From NCBI RefSeq assembly GCF_036250675.1, contig NZ_CP109592.1:6820001-6884000 (forward strand): a DNA stretch of 64,000 nt, read 5' to 3'. How positions within the stretch are numbered: position 1 is the stretch's first letter; every line of letters begins with the position of its first letter. Of this stretch, positions 47,478 through 56,811 are shown piece by piece. A program made the position numbers and the translations under genes. The notes below the pieces were generated by a model. It was not told the DNA's origin, made no database searches, and saw only the letters and a program-made list of their open reading frames with translations. This stretch comes from Streptomyces sp. NBC_01689. GTDB lineage: Bacteria; Actinomycetota; Actinomycetes; Streptomycetales; Streptomycetaceae.

Positions 47478-48887
47478 TCACACGTCGTAGTACAGCTCGA
47501 ACTCGTGCGGGTGCGGACGCAGCTGCAGCGGCGCGATCTCGTTCGTGCGCTTGTAGTCGATCCACGTCTCGATCAGGTCGGACGTGAAGACGTCGCCCGC
47601 GAGCAGGAACTCGTGGTCGGCCTCGAGACGGTCGAGGACGGCCGGCAGCGAGGTCGGGACCTGGGCGACACCCGCGTGCTCCTCGGGGGCCAGCTCGTAG
47701 AGGTCCTTGTCGATCGGCTCGGCCGGCTCGACCTTGTTCTTGATGCCGTCGAGGCCCGCGAGCAGCAGCGCCGAGAAGGCGAGGTACGGGTTGCCGGAGG
47801 AGTCGGGCGCACGGAACTCGACGCGCTTGGCCTTCGGGTTCGAGCCCGTGATCGGGATGCGCATGGCCGCGGAGCGGTTGCGCTGCGAGTAGACCAGGTT
47901 GACCGGGGCCTCGAAGCCGGGGACCAGACGGTGGTACGAGTTCACCGTCGGGTTGGTGAAGGCCAGCAGGGAGGGGGCGTGCTTCAGGATGCCGCCGATG
48001 TAGTAGCGGGCGGTGTCCGAGAGGCCCGCGTAGCCCGCCTCGTCGTAGAACAGCGGGTCGCCGTTGGCCCACAGCGACTGGTGCACGTGCATGCCCGAGC
48101 CGTTGTCGCCGAAGATCGGCTTCGGCATGAAGGTCGCGGTCTTGCCGTTGCGCCAGGCGACGTTCTTCACGATGTACTTGAAGAGCTGGAGGTCGTCGGC
48201 GGCGGCGAGCAGCGTGTTGAACTTGTAGTTGATCTCGGCCTGGCCGGCCGTGCCCACCTCGTGGTGCTGGCGCTCGACCTGGAGGCCGGACTTGGCCAGC
48301 TCCAGGGAGATCTCCGCACGCAGGTCGGCGAAGTGGTCGACCGGCGGGGTGGGGAAGTAGCCGCCCTTGTAGCGGACCTTGTAACCGCGGTTGTCCTCCA
48401 GCGCACCGGTGTTCCAGGCGCCCGCCTCGGAGTCGATGTGGTAGAAGGCCTCGTTCGACTTGGTGTCGAAGCGCACGCTGTCGAAGACGTAGAACTCGGC
48501 CTCGGGGCCGAAGAACGCGGTGTCGGCGATGCCGGTCGAGGTGAGGTACGCCTCGGCCTTCTTCGCCACGTTGCGCGGGTCACGGGAGTACTGCTCACCC
48601 GTGATCGGGTCGTGGATGAAGAAGTTGATGTTGACCGTCTTGTCGCGGCGGAAGGGGTCGACGCGCGCGGTGGACAGGTCGGCGCGGAGCGCCATGTCGG
48701 ACTCGTGGATGGCCTGGAAGCCGCGGATCGAGGAGCCGTCGAACGCGAGCTCCTCGGCCGGGTCGAAGGCCTCGGCCGGGATCGTGAAGTGCTGCATCAC
48801 ACCCGGCAGGTCGCAGAACCGTACGTCGACGAACTTGACGTCCTCGTCCGCGATGAACTTCTGGGCCTCGTCGGCGTTCTGGAACAT
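47478..48887 (-). CDS. glnA: Glutamine synthetase type I (housekeeping)
   Basis: A 469-residue GSI-beta enzyme, a cytoplasmic dodecamer central to ammonium assimilation. Key residues are D50 and Ser53 in [10 protein letters not shown] (ammonia site). [24 protein letters not shown] and [12 protein letters not shown] (metal and substrate sites), [13 protein letters not shown] and [11 protein letters not shown] follow. Tyr397 in [11 protein letters not shown] is the canonical adenylylation site targeted by GlnE, encoded earlier in this window. The ATG at 48887 ([11 protein letters not shown]) follows AGGAGGAG. A complete GlnR box lies about 100-136 bp upstream, and a hairpin follows the stop. 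It is monocistronic, with a divergent RDD gene upstream. Confidence 0.97.
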   Translation of the reverse strand: MFQNADEAQKFIADEDVKFVDVRFCDLPGVMQHFTIPAEAFDPAEELAFDGSSIRGFQAIHESDMALRADLSTARVDPFRRDKTVNINFFIHDPITGEQYSRDPRNVAKKAEAYLTSTGIADTAFFGPEAEFYVFDSVRFDTKSNEAFYHIDSEAGAWNTGALEDNRGYKVRYKGGYFPTPPVDHFADLRAEISLELAKSGLQVERQHHEVGTAGQAEINYKFNTLLAAADDLQLFKYIVKNVAWRNGKTATFMPKPIFGDNGSGMHVHQSLWANGDPLFYDEAGYAGLSDTARYYIGGILKHAPSLLAFTNPTVNSYHRLVPGFEAPVNLVYSQRNRSAAMRIPITGSNPKAKRVEFRAPDSSGNPYLAFSALLLAGLDGIKNKVEPAEPIDKDLYELAPEEHAGVAQVPTSLPAVLDRLEADHEFLLAGDVFTSDLIETWIDYKRTNEIAPLQLRPHPHEFELYYDV

Positions 48888-48985
48888 CCAGCTCCTCCTA
48901 CTCCCGCCCACTGTGGACCGGGGTGGTAGTTCGTTCGTGCGGCCAGTGCGGTGGCACACGCTGGGGCCGACCATAGGGACGGGGG

Positions 48986-49023
48986 ATTTCTCCAGCGTGA
49001 CCCATTTGTTTCGCCCAAGTTAA
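48986..49023 (-). promoter_or_regulatory. Four-part GlnR box upstream of glnA
   Basis: On the minus strand it reads TTAAC-N6-GAAAC-N6-GTCAC-N6-GAAAT. This matches the GlnR consensus GTnAC-N6-GaAAC-N6-GTnAC-N6-GAAAC at all but one or two positions with exact spacing. It lies 99-136 bp before the glnA start. Confidence 0.9.
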
Positions 49024-49086
49024 CCGACCGGGGTCGTCCGGGCCCCTCGTGTCCGTATGCCAAAACGGGCGCAGTACCGTGGACGG

Positions 49087-49554
49087 GTGGACAACAGGCA
49101 GGCAATCGGCTCGTGGCTCTCCGGACCCCGGGCGGCCATGGAGGACTCCGGAGCGGAGCTCGGTTACCGGGGGGAGCAGCTCGGTCTTCCGGAACAGGGA
49201 CCCGGCTCCATCGCGCGTCCGGGCCGCCGGCTCGGCGCCCTCGCGGTCGACTGGGCGCTGTGCATGTTGATCGCATACGGGCTGCTCACCGACGGCTACG
49301 GGCAGGCGACCGGGAACTGGGCGCTGCTCGTCTTCTTCGCCCTCGGCGTCCTGACGGTGGGCACCGTGGGCTTCACGCCGGGCAAGCGGCTGTTCGGCCT
49401 GCGGATCGTGCCCGAGGGCGGCGGGCGGCTGAACCCGCTGCGCGCGCTGCTGCGCACCGCCCTCCTGTGCGTCGCCGTCCCCGCCCTGATCTGGGACCGG
49501 GACGGCCGGGGCCTGCACGACCGCCTGGCACGGACCGTCGAGGTCCGCGCCTAG
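49087..49554 (+). CDS. RDD-family membrane protein
   Basis: A 155-residue protein with the RDD domain of unknown transport-related function. The hallmark Arg-Asp-Asp arrangement appears as PGRRLGALAVDWALC and IWDRDGRGLHDRLA, with membrane segments between (WALLVFFALGVLTVGTV). GFTPGKRLFGLRIV is typical of the family. The N-terminal 40 residues are polar and probably cytoplasmic. The GTG at 49087 (VDNRQAIGSWL) is chosen as the conserved start; a frame from 49057 adds ten non-homologous residues. It is divergent from glnA and ends at an exceptionally long perfect hairpin. Confidence 0.85.
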   Translation: MDNRQAIGSWLSGPRAAMEDSGAELGYRGEQLGLPEQGPGSIARPGRRLGALAVDWALCMLIAYGLLTDGYGQATGNWALLVFFALGVLTVGTVGFTPGKRLFGLRIVPEGGGRLNPLRALLRTALLCVAVPALIWDRDGRGLHDRLARTVEVRA

Positions 49555-49733
49555 GGCTTCCGTCGCCGTGCTTGCCGGGACCGAGGGGACCGCGGTGCCG
49601 GCTCGGGGGCCGGCTGGATACGGCGGCCGCGGCCCTCGGCGCGGAGGACTCCACCGACGGGCCGCGCACTGTGGACGCACGCATCGGACCGTGCACGACG
49701 GCCCGCGGTACGACGGCCCGCGCAGGGCTGAGG

Positions 49734-49789
49734 TACGTACGGCGAAGGGGGCGACCGGAGAGTTCCGGTCGCCCCCTTCGCCGTACGTA
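49734..49789. terminator. 26-bp perfect hairpin, bidirectional terminator
   Basis: Arms 49734-49759 and 49764-49789 are exact reverse complements with a GAGT loop. It lies between convergent RDD and DUF4191 genes, 8 nt from the DUF4191 stop. Its length is well above the other terminators in the window. Confidence 0.88.
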
Positions 49790-49797
49790 GGAGGGTG

Positions 49798-50499
49798 TCA
49801 GCGGGTCTTCGGGCCGCCGCGCGGCATCCGCATGCCCTTGGGCATCGGGCCCTTCGGCAGCGGCATGTTGCTCATCAGGTCGCCCATCGCCCGCAGCCGG
49901 TCGTTGGTGGCCGTCACCTGGGGGCCGGTCAGCACCCGCGGGAACTTCAGCATGGTCGTGCGGAGCTTCTTGAGCCCGACCTGGCCCTCGCCGGTGCCCA
50001 CCATCACGTCGTGCACCGGCACGTCCGCGACGATCCGCGCCATCTTCTTCTTCTCGGCCGCCAGCAGGCTCTTCACCCGGTTCGGGTTGCCCTCGGCCAC
50101 CAGCACGATGCCGGCCTTGCCGACCGCGCGGTGCACGACGTCCTGGCTGCGGTTCATCGCCACTGCCGGGGTGGTCGTCCAGCCCCGGCCGATGTTGTCC
50201 AGTACCGCCGCGGCGGCACCGGGCTGGCCCTCCATCTGTCCGAACGCGGCCCGCTCCGCCCTGCGTCCGAAGACGATCGCCGACGCGAGGAAGGCGAGCA
50301 GAAGGCCGAGAATGCCCAGATAGACCGGGTGGCCGATCAGGAAGCCGATCGCGAGGAAGACACCGAGGGTGACGATTCCGACTGCCGCGAGTACAAGACC
50401 GATCTTGGAATCGGCCTTGCGGGTCATCTTGTAGGTCAGGACGATCTGCTTGAGTCGCCCGGGGTTCGCAGCGTCCGCTGCAGGTTCCTTCCTCGCCAT
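49798..50499 (-). CDS. DUF4191 membrane protein
   Basis: A 233-residue actinobacterial protein with two adjacent membrane spans (IGLVLAAVGIVTLGVFLAIG and HPVYLGILGLLLAFLASAIV, about residues 33-80). A cytoplasmic alpha/beta domain follows (IGRGWTTTPAVAMNRSQDVV, HRAVGKAGIVLVAEG, KKKMARIVADVPVHDVMVG). The C-terminus is basic and Met/Pro-rich. It matches DUF4191, a family conserved next to lipA and glnA in actinobacteria but without an assigned function. It sits leftward of lipA on the same strand with the 65-residue gene between them. Confidence 0.87.
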   Translation of the reverse strand: MARKEPAADAANPGRLKQIVLTYKMTRKADSKIGLVLAAVGIVTLGVFLAIGFLIGHPVYLGILGLLLAFLASAIVFGRRAERAAFGQMEGQPGAAAAVLDNIGRGWTTTPAVAMNRSQDVVHRAVGKAGIVLVAEGNPNRVKSLLAAEKKKMARIVADVPVHDVMVGTGEGQVGLKKLRTTMLKFPRVLTGPQVTATNDRLRAMGDLMSNMPLPKGPMPKGMRMPRGGPKTR

Positions 50500-50619
50500 G
50501 CCACGAAGTCTACGTGGCCCGGCAAGGCCCGACGACGGCAGTGCCCGGCCGGACGGCGGCGGCGCCCACGGCGGGGCGTGCTGCGGGGCGTGCGGGGCGC
50601 ACAGCGGGGCGTGCGGGGG

Positions 50620-50817
50620 CTACGGACGCGTCGCCACGGACTCCAGTACGCGCTGCGCCTCGACCCGGTCCTTCGCGCGACGGCGGTCCTCCAGGACGGA
50701 GGTCCAGGCGTTGCGGCGGGCGGTGCGCTGGCCGCTGCTCATGAGCAGCGACTCGACGGCACGGAGTGCATCGGTGAACGACGGGATCGCGGTGGCGCGT
50801 ACGGGCGCGGCCTGCAT
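50620..50817 (-). CDS. Conserved 65-residue protein, unknown function
   Basis: A 65-residue basic, helical protein starting MQAAPVRATAIPSFTDALRA and ending EAQRVLESVATRP. The middle MSSGQRTARRNAWTSVLEDR is rich in Arg and Ser. The ATG at 50817 is preferred to an in-frame start at 50886, because the upstream part is Pro/His-rich and unlike protein. A GGGGGGACC stretch lies upstream. It is between lipA and the DUF4191 gene on the same strand. No family is recognised; coding is supported by GC-rich third positions and by the amphipathic character. Confidence 0.68.
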   Translation of the reverse strand: MQAAPVRATAIPSFTDALRAVESLLMSSGQRTARRNAWTSVLEDRRRAKDRVEAQRVLESVATRP

Positions 50818-51136
50818 GATGAGAGGTCCCCCCTCGGGATGACGGCTCGTGGGACGGTGCGGTACGGGACGTAAGACCAGGGTCACTGATTGGTGTTACC
50901 AGGGCGTGACCGACCGGTCAAACACCAATGAAGCCTTGATGCAGCAGGTCTCGAGCCTGACGCGGTCCTGACGCGGGTCCCGAACTGCGCGGACGGTCGC
51001 GAGGGTGCCGAATTGGCCACTACCGGGCGGTAGTTGCTTGTGCGCCGACTCACACGCGAGCGGTGGCACTGAGTGCCACCGCTCGTGTCGAACAGGTTTC
51101 CCCCGACTGCTCCGTCCGGGGGTGCCGCGCGTCGGT
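50818..51136. other. Spacer between lipA and the 65-residue gene
   Basis: A 319-bp gap with the promoter of the 65-residue gene and the lipA terminator (51057-51085). A somewhat AT-richer stretch with ACCAATGAAG lies near 50925. I see no further gene. Confidence 0.6.
51057..51085. terminator. 14-bp hairpin after lipA
   Basis: CGAGCGGTGGCACT at 51057-51070 and its exact complement at 51072-51085 form a long stem with a very tight turn (effective loop about 5 nt). It lies 52 nt after the lipA stop. Confidence 0.82.
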
Positions 51137-52102
51137 TCAGACGGCCTGCGAGGCGACGTAGGCGCCGCGCTTCTCGACGGCCATCCGGTACAGCCGGCCG
51201 GCGCGGTACGAGGAGCGGACCAGGGGGCCCGACATGACGCCGGAGAAGCCGATCTGCTCGGCCTCCTCCTTGAGCTCCACGAACTCGTGCGGCTTGACCC
51301 AGCGCTCCACGGGGTGGTGGCGCACGGAGGGGCGCAGGTACTGGGTGATGGTCACCAGCTCGCAGCCCGCCTCGTGCAGCTGCCGCAGCGCCTCGCCGAC
51401 CTCCTCGCGGGTCTCGCCCATGCCGAGGATCAGGTTGGACTTCGTGACCAGACCGTAGTCCCGCGCCTCCGTGATGACCTTCAGCGAGCGCTCGTAGCGG
51501 AAGCCGGGGCGGATGCGCTTGAAGATCCGGGGGACCGTCTCCACGTTGTGCGCGAAGACCTCCGGGCGCGAGGAGAAGACCTCGGCGAGCTGGGCGGGCT
51601 CGGCGTTGAAGTCGGGGGCGAGCAGCTCGACCTTGGTGCGGCCCTCCGCGCGGTCGGCGGTCTGGGCGTGGATCTGGCGGACCGTCTCCGCGTACAGCCA
51701 GGCGCCGCCGTCCTCCAGGTCGTCGCGGGCGACGCCGGTGATGGTGGCGTAGTTCAGGTCCATGGTGACCACGGACTCGCCCACGCGGCGGGGCTCGTCA
51801 CGGTCGAGGGCCTCCGGCTTGCCCGTGTCGATCTGGCAGAAGTCGCAGCGCCGGGTGCACTGGTCCCCACCGATCAGGAACGTGGCCTCCCGGTCCTCCC
51901 AGCATTCGTAGATGTTGGGGCAGCCCGCCTCCTGGCAGACCGTGTGCAGCCCCTCGCTCTTCACGAGGCTCTGCATCTTCGTGTACTCGGGGCCCATTTT
52001 CGCCCGGGTCTTGATCCACTCGGGCTTGCGCTCGATGGGGGTCTGGGCGTTCCGGACCTCCAGGCGCAGCATCTTGCGTCCGTCGGGTGCGACTGCGGAC
52101 AC
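51137..52102 (-). CDS. lipA: Lipoyl synthase
   Basis: A 321-residue radical SAM enzyme that inserts two sulfurs into octanoyl groups to make the lipoyl cofactor of 2-oxoacid dehydrogenases. Cys56, Cys61 and Cys67 ([14 protein letters not shown]) hold the auxiliary [4Fe-4S] cluster. Cys82, Cys86 and Cys89 (QCTRRCDFC) hold the radical SAM cluster. The C-terminal [19 protein letters not shown] and the R-S-S-Y motif (VRSSYRAG) are typical. The GTG at 52102 is chosen because GGGAG lies 5 nt upstream. It follows lipB by about 140 bp on the same strand and supports the pyruvate dehydrogenase encoded at the end of the window. Confidence 0.97.
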   Translation of the reverse strand: MSAVAPDGRKMLRLEVRNAQTPIERKPEWIKTRAKMGPEYTKMQSLVKSEGLHTVCQEAGCPNIYECWEDREATFLIGGDQCTRRCDFCQIDTGKPEALDRDEPRRVGESVVTMDLNYATITGVARDDLEDGGAWLYAETVRQIHAQTADRAEGRTKVELLAPDFNAEPAQLAEVFSSRPEVFAHNVETVPRIFKRIRPGFRYERSLKVITEARDYGLVTKSNLILGMGETREEVGEALRQLHEAGCELVTITQYLRPSVRHHPVERWVKPHEFVELKEEAEQIGFSGVMSGPLVRSSYRAGRLYRMAVEKRGAYVASQAV

Positions 52103-52242
52103 ATCGGCTCCCTGTAGCTTCGATTCTTCGGCGTACACCAGGGTACGCCCGTGCGGTGCTTGCTCCCCGGGGTGGGCAACCTTGGGGAGCGGGGGTGCAT
52201 TCCCGCGGGAGGCGTCGGAGGGGACACGTTCCCGGGGAGCGG

Positions 52243-53037
52243 TCAGGCGGACGCCCGCTCCACCTCGCGCGGCCTGAGGTCCGCGTTGCCGAGGACGTCC
52301 TCCAGGTGCTTCTCCACGACGGGCAGCACCTCGCCGATGGTGAGCTCGCGGCCCAGTTCGTACGCGAGCGACGTCACGCCCGCGTCCCGGATGCCGCACG
52401 GGATGATCTTGTCGAAGGACGAGGTGTCGGGGTTCACGTTCAGGGCGAAGCCGTGCATGGTGACGCCCTTGGCGACCCGGATGCCCAGGGCGCAGATCTT
52501 GCGGTCCTCCCGGCGCTGGCCGGCGTTGGAGGGCGCGTACTGCGGTCCGTTCAGCCGTGGGTCGAACTCCTCGTCGGTGAGGCGCGGGTCGAAGTCGAGG
52601 GAGAGGCCGCCGGCGGGGCGTTCGCCGACCGGGTCGCCGAGGACCCAGACGCCCGCGCGGCCCTCCACCCGGCTGGTCTCGACGCCGAACTCGGCGCAGA
52701 CCCGGATCATCGCCTCCTCCAGGCGGCGCAGGTGCGCCACCACGTCCACGGGGCGCGGAAGCTTCTGGATGGGGTAGCCCACGAGCTGGCCGGGGCCGTG
52801 CCAGGTGATCTTCCCGCCGCGGTCCACGTCGACGACGGGCGTGCCGTCGAGCGGGCGTTCGTCGTCCGCCGTCCGCCGTCCCGCCGTGTAGACGGGCTGG
52901 TGCTCCAGGAGCAGACAGGTGTCGGGGATCTCGTCCAGGAAGCGGGCGGCGTGCACCCGGCGTTGCTCGTCCCACGCCTCCTGGTAGTCCACGGCCTCGG
53001 CACCGAATCCCATGCGGACGAACCGCAGCTCACTCAC
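52243..53037 (-). CDS. lipB: Lipoate-protein ligase B (octanoyltransferase)
   Basis: A 264-residue enzyme that moves octanoyl groups from acyl carrier protein to lipoyl domains, the step before LipA. Motifs are [28 protein letters not shown], the Lys in [10 protein letters not shown] and the catalytic Cys in [17 protein letters not shown]. The GTG at 53037 ([10 protein letters not shown]) follows GGGAGG about 9 nt upstream. It is about 30 residues longer than the E. coli protein, with a central insertion [22 protein letters not shown]. It probably starts the lipB-lipA unit. Confidence 0.95.
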   Translation of the reverse strand: MSELRFVRMGFGAEAVDYQEAWDEQRRVHAARFLDEIPDTCLLLEHQPVYTAGRRTADDERPLDGTPVVDVDRGGKITWHGPGQLVGYPIQKLPRPVDVVAHLRRLEEAMIRVCAEFGVETSRVEGRAGVWVLGDPVGERPAGGLSLDFDPRLTDEEFDPRLNGPQYAPSNAGQRREDRKICALGIRVAKGVTMHGFALNVNPDTSSFDKIIPCGIRDAGVTSLAYELGRELTIGEVLPVVEKHLEDVLGNADLRPREVERASA

Positions 53038-53328
53038 GGCAAGCGCCTCCCTCGAAGTCCACGACCGCGGTCCGGCACTCCGCGGAACCGTTGTCCGGTA
53101 CGCGAAAGAACCTTTCGTCAGGTACGTGACGCGCCTACGCCACTGTACGTCCGGGCCCGCCGCGTCAGCTCGAAGGGCAATCCTCACACGATCGGATGAA
53201 TATATGCCGGACCGTGTGATCGGGTGCTCACGCTCAGCTACATTCGCGCCGTTCAGGAGGCCATAAGGGCTGCTCACAGGCAATCCGGGCGCGCAGTGGC
53301 GCCCGAAAGGCAGGAGACCGCACCGCAG
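53038..53328. other. lipB / TPR-regulator divergent region
   Basis: A 291-bp gap with promoters for both directions. It holds a perfect CGAAAG-N3-CTTTCG palindrome at 53103-53117 and the larger dyad at 53184-53219. The part near 53195-53210 (ATGAATATATG) is AT-rich. No gene is seen. Confidence 0.6.
53184..53219. promoter_or_regulatory. Dyad TCACACG-N22-CGTGTGA with AT-rich centre
   Basis: Seven-bp arms TCACACG and CGTGTGA are exact complements, and the adjacent ATCGG and CCGGAC continue the symmetry imperfectly. It lies about 110 bp before the TPR regulator and 147 bp before lipB. It could be an operator for that regulator or another factor. Confidence 0.5.
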
Positions 53329-54810
53329 ATGACGGAACGACCCGCGCAGCGCACGCCCAACCGCCAGCTCGCCGCGCTCATCGCAGAAGCGGGGTTCTCC
53401 AACGCAGGTCTCGCCCGTCGCGTGGACCAGCTCGGCCTCGAACACGGACTTGATCTCAGATACGACAAGACATCGGTGACCCGGTGGCTGCGCGGGCAGC
53501 AGCCCAGGGGCACGACTCCCGCGCTCATCGCCGAGGTGTTCACCCGCCGCCTCGGGCGACGGCTCACCGCGCAGGATCTCGGGCTCGACGCCTGCGCCCC
53601 CGTGTACGCGGGCCTGGAGTTCGCCGCGACCCCGGAGGAGGCCGTCGACATCGTCAGCGGGCTGTGGCGCAAGGACTCCGGCAGCCACGCCGAGCTGCGG
53701 AAGATCGCCTTCACCCCGGCGGGACTCGTGGTCCCCAGCCGGGACTGGCTGATCGGCCGGGCCGACGACCGGGTCGGCCGCGGCGACCTGGCCGGGGCGC
53801 GCATCCCCGCCCAGGCGCGCCCCGCCGCCGTCCCCCGGTTCCCGGCCCCCGCCGAGGCGGGGGAGCCCCCGGCCCGCCGGCGCAACCAGACCGAGCGCGG
53901 CCCCGGTCAGCGGGTCACCGGCGGCGACATCGCGGCGCTCCGTTCGGTCGGCGAGCTCTTCCGCGCCCTCGACCACGCGTACGGCGGCGGACACGCCCGG
54001 CAGGCGCTGGTCCGCTACCTGGAGCACGAGGCGGAGCCGATGCTGCGCGGCGTCTACGGGGAGCAGACCGGACGGCGCCTGTTCGCGGCCGCGGCCGACC
54101 TCACCCGGCTGGCCGGCTGGACCTCGTACGACATCGCCGCGCACGGGCTCGCGCAGCGCTACTTCGTGCAGGCGCTGCGGCTGTCGCAGGCGGCCGGGGA
54201 CCGGGCGTACGGCTCCTACGTGCTGGTGACCATGAGCCGGCAGGCGGTCTACCTCGGCCACGGGCGCGAGGCCGTCCAGCTCGCCCGGGTCGCCCAGCAG
54301 GGCGTGGGCTCGTCCGCGCCGCCCGTCGTCCAGGCGATGCTGCACTCCGTCGAGGCGCGCGGGCACGGGGTGCTCGGCGAGGTGAGGGCCTGCACGGCGT
54401 CGCTGGTGCGCGCCGAGCGGGCGCTGGAGACCGCCCGGCCCGGGGACGACGCGCCGCACTGGGCGCGCTTCTTCGACGAGGCGCAGCTCGCCGACGAGTT
54501 CGGGCACTGCCACCGGGATCTGCAGCAGTACCGGGCCGCGGCGCAGCACGCCGAGCGCTCGCTCCAGCTGCGGGCGCCCGGCTACGCGCGCAGCCGGCTC
54601 TTCTGCCGGGTGGTGCTCGCCACCGCGCGGCTCGGGCTCGGGGAGCTCGACCAGGCCTGCCAGCTGGGCGCGGAGGCGGCGGGACAGGCGGCGGAGATGC
54701 GGTCGGTACGGGCCGTGGAGTACGTACGGGAGTTCGAGCGCCGGCTCGAACCGTACCGGGACGCGGCACCCGTGCGCGGCTACCGGGACCGGGTGGCCGC
54801 GCTCGGGTGA
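53329..54810 (+). CDS. XRE-type regulator with TPR domain
   Basis: A 493-residue cytoplasmic regulator of a kind common in Streptomyces. The N-terminal 75 residues hold an HTH-like domain ([40 protein letters not shown]). The rest is alpha-helical TPR-like repeats ([37 protein letters not shown]). The layout resembles the NsdA type of development and antibiotic regulators, but identity with a named one is not established. The ATG at 53329 (MTERPAQRT) has AGGAG about 12 nt upstream; a frame from 53224 adds a non-homologous leader. It is convergent with the FAD oxidoreductase, with 7 bp between stops. Confidence 0.83.
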   Translation: MTERPAQRTPNRQLAALIAEAGFSNAGLARRVDQLGLEHGLDLRYDKTSVTRWLRGQQPRGTTPALIAEVFTRRLGRRLTAQDLGLDACAPVYAGLEFAATPEEAVDIVSGLWRKDSGSHAELRKIAFTPAGLVVPSRDWLIGRADDRVGRGDLAGARIPAQARPAAVPRFPAPAEAGEPPARRRNQTERGPGQRVTGGDIAALRSVGELFRALDHAYGGGHARQALVRYLEHEAEPMLRGVYGEQTGRRLFAAAADLTRLAGWTSYDIAAHGLAQRYFVQALRLSQAAGDRAYGSYVLVTMSRQAVYLGHGREAVQLARVAQQGVGSSAPPVVQAMLHSVEARGHGVLGEVRACTASLVRAERALETARPGDDAPHWARFFDEAQLADEFGHCHRDLQQYRAAAQHAERSLQLRAPGYARSRLFCRVVLATARLGLGELDQACQLGAEAAGQAAEMRSVRAVEYVREFERRLEPYRDAAPVRGYRDRVAALG

Positions 54811-54817
54811 CCCGGGG

Positions 54818-56206
54818 TCAGGCGGCCGCCTCCAGGGGTTCCTCGGCGGTGACCGGTTGGACGCCCAGGTCCGCGAGCAGGGCCTTGGCGGCCCTGCGGG
54901 CCGAATGCAGGGCCCCCTGGAGCGTGCCGGTGTCGCGGTGGTCCCCGCAGACGTACAGGCCCGCCAGGAGGCGTACCGGGCGGCGCAGGTCGTGCGGCGG
55001 GGGCATCGCGGGGACGGCGTCGGCGGTGTGGTGGACCGCGAGGAGCTCCCAGCGGCTCGTCGGAGTCCCGTACAGGCGGGCCAGCTGGGCGCGGACCGCC
55101 GCGTCCAGCGGGGCGGCGGACGGCGGGACGCCCAGCACCGTCGAGGAGATCAGGGCGCGTCCGGCCGGGGCGCGGCTCGGGTCGACCTGGCTCACCACCG
55201 CGGTGTGCGCCACCGGCCCGCCGCGGTCGGCGTCCAGCAGCAGGGCGGGCTCGGCGAGCGGCGGCTCGTCCGTGGTGTGGTGCAGGACGGTCACCGGATG
55301 GAAGGCCGGGACGCGCAGGCCGGGCAGCAGCCGGGCGGCGTCGCGGGCCCCGGTGGCCAGCAGGATGGCGCGACAGGTGAGCCGGCCGTGGTCGCGGGTG
55401 GTCACGGTGGTCGTGGAGACCGCGGTGACATGGACGCCGGTGCGCACGGTGCCCGGTGGGAGCGAGGCCGCGAGGAGTTCCGGAAGGGTGTCCGCGCCGC
55501 CCTCCGGCAGACAGAGCCGGCCCGACGCGAACGAGTGCAGGGCCAGGTCGGCGGCCCGGCTGGAGGTGGTGAGCTCCGGATCGCACAGGAGCGCGGAGAG
55601 CAGCGGGCGCAGGAAGCCGTCGACCGTACGCGGTGGCAGCCCGCGAGCGGCCTGCGAGCCGGCCGCCGGGTGCTCCGGGCGGGTCAGGAGGCGCTCCGGC
55701 GGGGTGGCCGCGAGGCGGGCGAGCGCGGCCGTGAGGCGCGTCTGGTCGAGGGGGCCGCCCAGGGGTCCGGGCCGGGGGACCCCGCTCTGGCCGCGATGGG
55801 GGCGATAGGCGCTCCGGGCGGTGGTCCGGGGGAGCCGGGGGGCGCTTGCGAGGGCGCGCGCCGCGGTGAGTGCGCCTCTTGCGCTCCGGGGGGTGAGGGC
55901 GCCGGCGCGGTGGTGGCGGCCGTCGCTGTGCAGCAGGACGCCCGGGGAGAACGGGCGCAGGGTCAGGCCGTCCAGGCCGGGGGTGCGGCGTAGTTCCGGG
56001 TACGACGTGGACAGCAGCCGGCCGATGCGGTCGAGCCGGAATCCGTCCACCTTCTCCGTCGCCATGCGGCCGCCCACGGTGGGGGCGGCCTCCAGGACCA
56101 CGGTGGTGAGCCCCGCCCTGGTCAGGTGCTGGGCGGCCGCCAGCCCCGCGGCTCCGGCCCCGACGATGACGACGTCCACGTCCGCTTGACATACGGGCTC
56201 TAGCAC
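54818..56206 (-). CDS. FAD-dependent oxidoreductase (amine-oxidase/phytoene-desaturase-like)
   Basis: A 462-residue flavoprotein. The dinucleotide motif [19 protein letters not shown] is at the N-terminus, followed by [20 protein letters not shown], the FAD-binding G-G-R motif of the amine-oxidase family. The C-terminal [20 protein letters not shown] is the second FAD segment with the family's Gly-Asp. The middle is variable and carries Pro-rich insertions. Substrate unknown; related proteins act on polyamines, carotenoids or protoporphyrinogen. The GTG at 56206 ([11 protein letters not shown]) is used. It is convergent with the TPR regulator and follows a repeat-rich gap. Confidence 0.85.
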   Translation of the reverse strand: MLEPVCQADVDVVIVGAGAAGLAAAQHLTRAGLTTVVLEAAPTVGGRMATEKVDGFRLDRIGRLLSTSYPELRRTPGLDGLTLRPFSPGVLLHSDGRHHRAGALTPRSARGALTAARALASAPRLPRTTARSAYRPHRGQSGVPRPGPLGGPLDQTRLTAALARLAATPPERLLTRPEHPAAGSQAARGLPPRTVDGFLRPLLSALLCDPELTTSSRAADLALHSFASGRLCLPEGGADTLPELLAASLPPGTVRTGVHVTAVSTTTVTTRDHGRLTCRAILLATGARDAARLLPGLRVPAFHPVTVLHHTTDEPPLAEPALLLDADRGGPVAHTAVVSQVDPSRAPAGRALISSTVLGVPPSAAPLDAAVRAQLARLYGTPTSRWELLAVHHTADAVPAMPPPHDLRRPVRLLAGLYVCGDHRDTGTLQGALHSARRAAKALLADLGVQPVTAEEPLEAAA

Positions 56207-56811
56207 ATGCCCCTCCTCGAGGTTGCGCGGCCGGTGGGGACGTCATGCCCCCAACGGGCCCTGGGAATACCCGAGTTCGGGTCGAGAGTAGGGGTGTGGG
56301 CGGCGCGGGGCAGTCGCGCGTCGGGTGTGCACGGTCGCATGGGGGGGGCATACGGCTCCGCCGGCGGTCAGGGGGTTCCGCACCCCGGGTCGGTGGGGCC
56401 GGCCCCCGCCCCTGGGGCTGCGCCCCCAGACCCCCGCTCCGGCCTGAACGGCCTTGTCCGGACGGGCTGGGGTGTGGGCGTGTGTGGTGGGGTGGGCGTC
56501 GGGCGCCGTGACCCCTGGGGCTGCCGCCCCCAGACCCCCGCTCCGGCCTCGAACGCCGGACGGGCTGACGGTGCGGGCCCGCGCTCAGAGGCCGGCGTCC
56601 GGGCGTCTCCAGCCCGTCCGGCGTTCGAGGACGAGCCCTGCGGGTCTGATCGGGCGCGGGCTCGCATCTCCAGCCCGTCCGGCGTTCGAGGCCGAGCCCT
56701 TCGGGCGATGCGGGGGTCCAGGGGGCGCAGCGCCCCTGGCGGGGGTCCGGGGGGCGGAGTCCCCAGGTCGAGGTCGGGTCGGGCAGAGGCGGCGGGGGCG
56801 AGGGGACGCCG
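56207..56811. repeat. Cluster of Streptomyces intergenic repeats
   Basis: This 605-bp gap has no supportable gene but several repeat copies. Two direct 38-bp copies (56606-56643 and 56667-56704, period 61) begin TCTCCAGCCCGTCCGGCG. An inverted copy of the same core lies at about 56545-56568 and a diverged one near 56443-56472. A second repeat, starting CCCCTGGGGCTG, occurs at about 56410-56446 and 56512-56549. The AGCCCGTCCGGCGTTCGAGG core is, to my recall, widespread between Streptomyces genes. Many copies can fold into hairpins. Confidence 0.78.
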
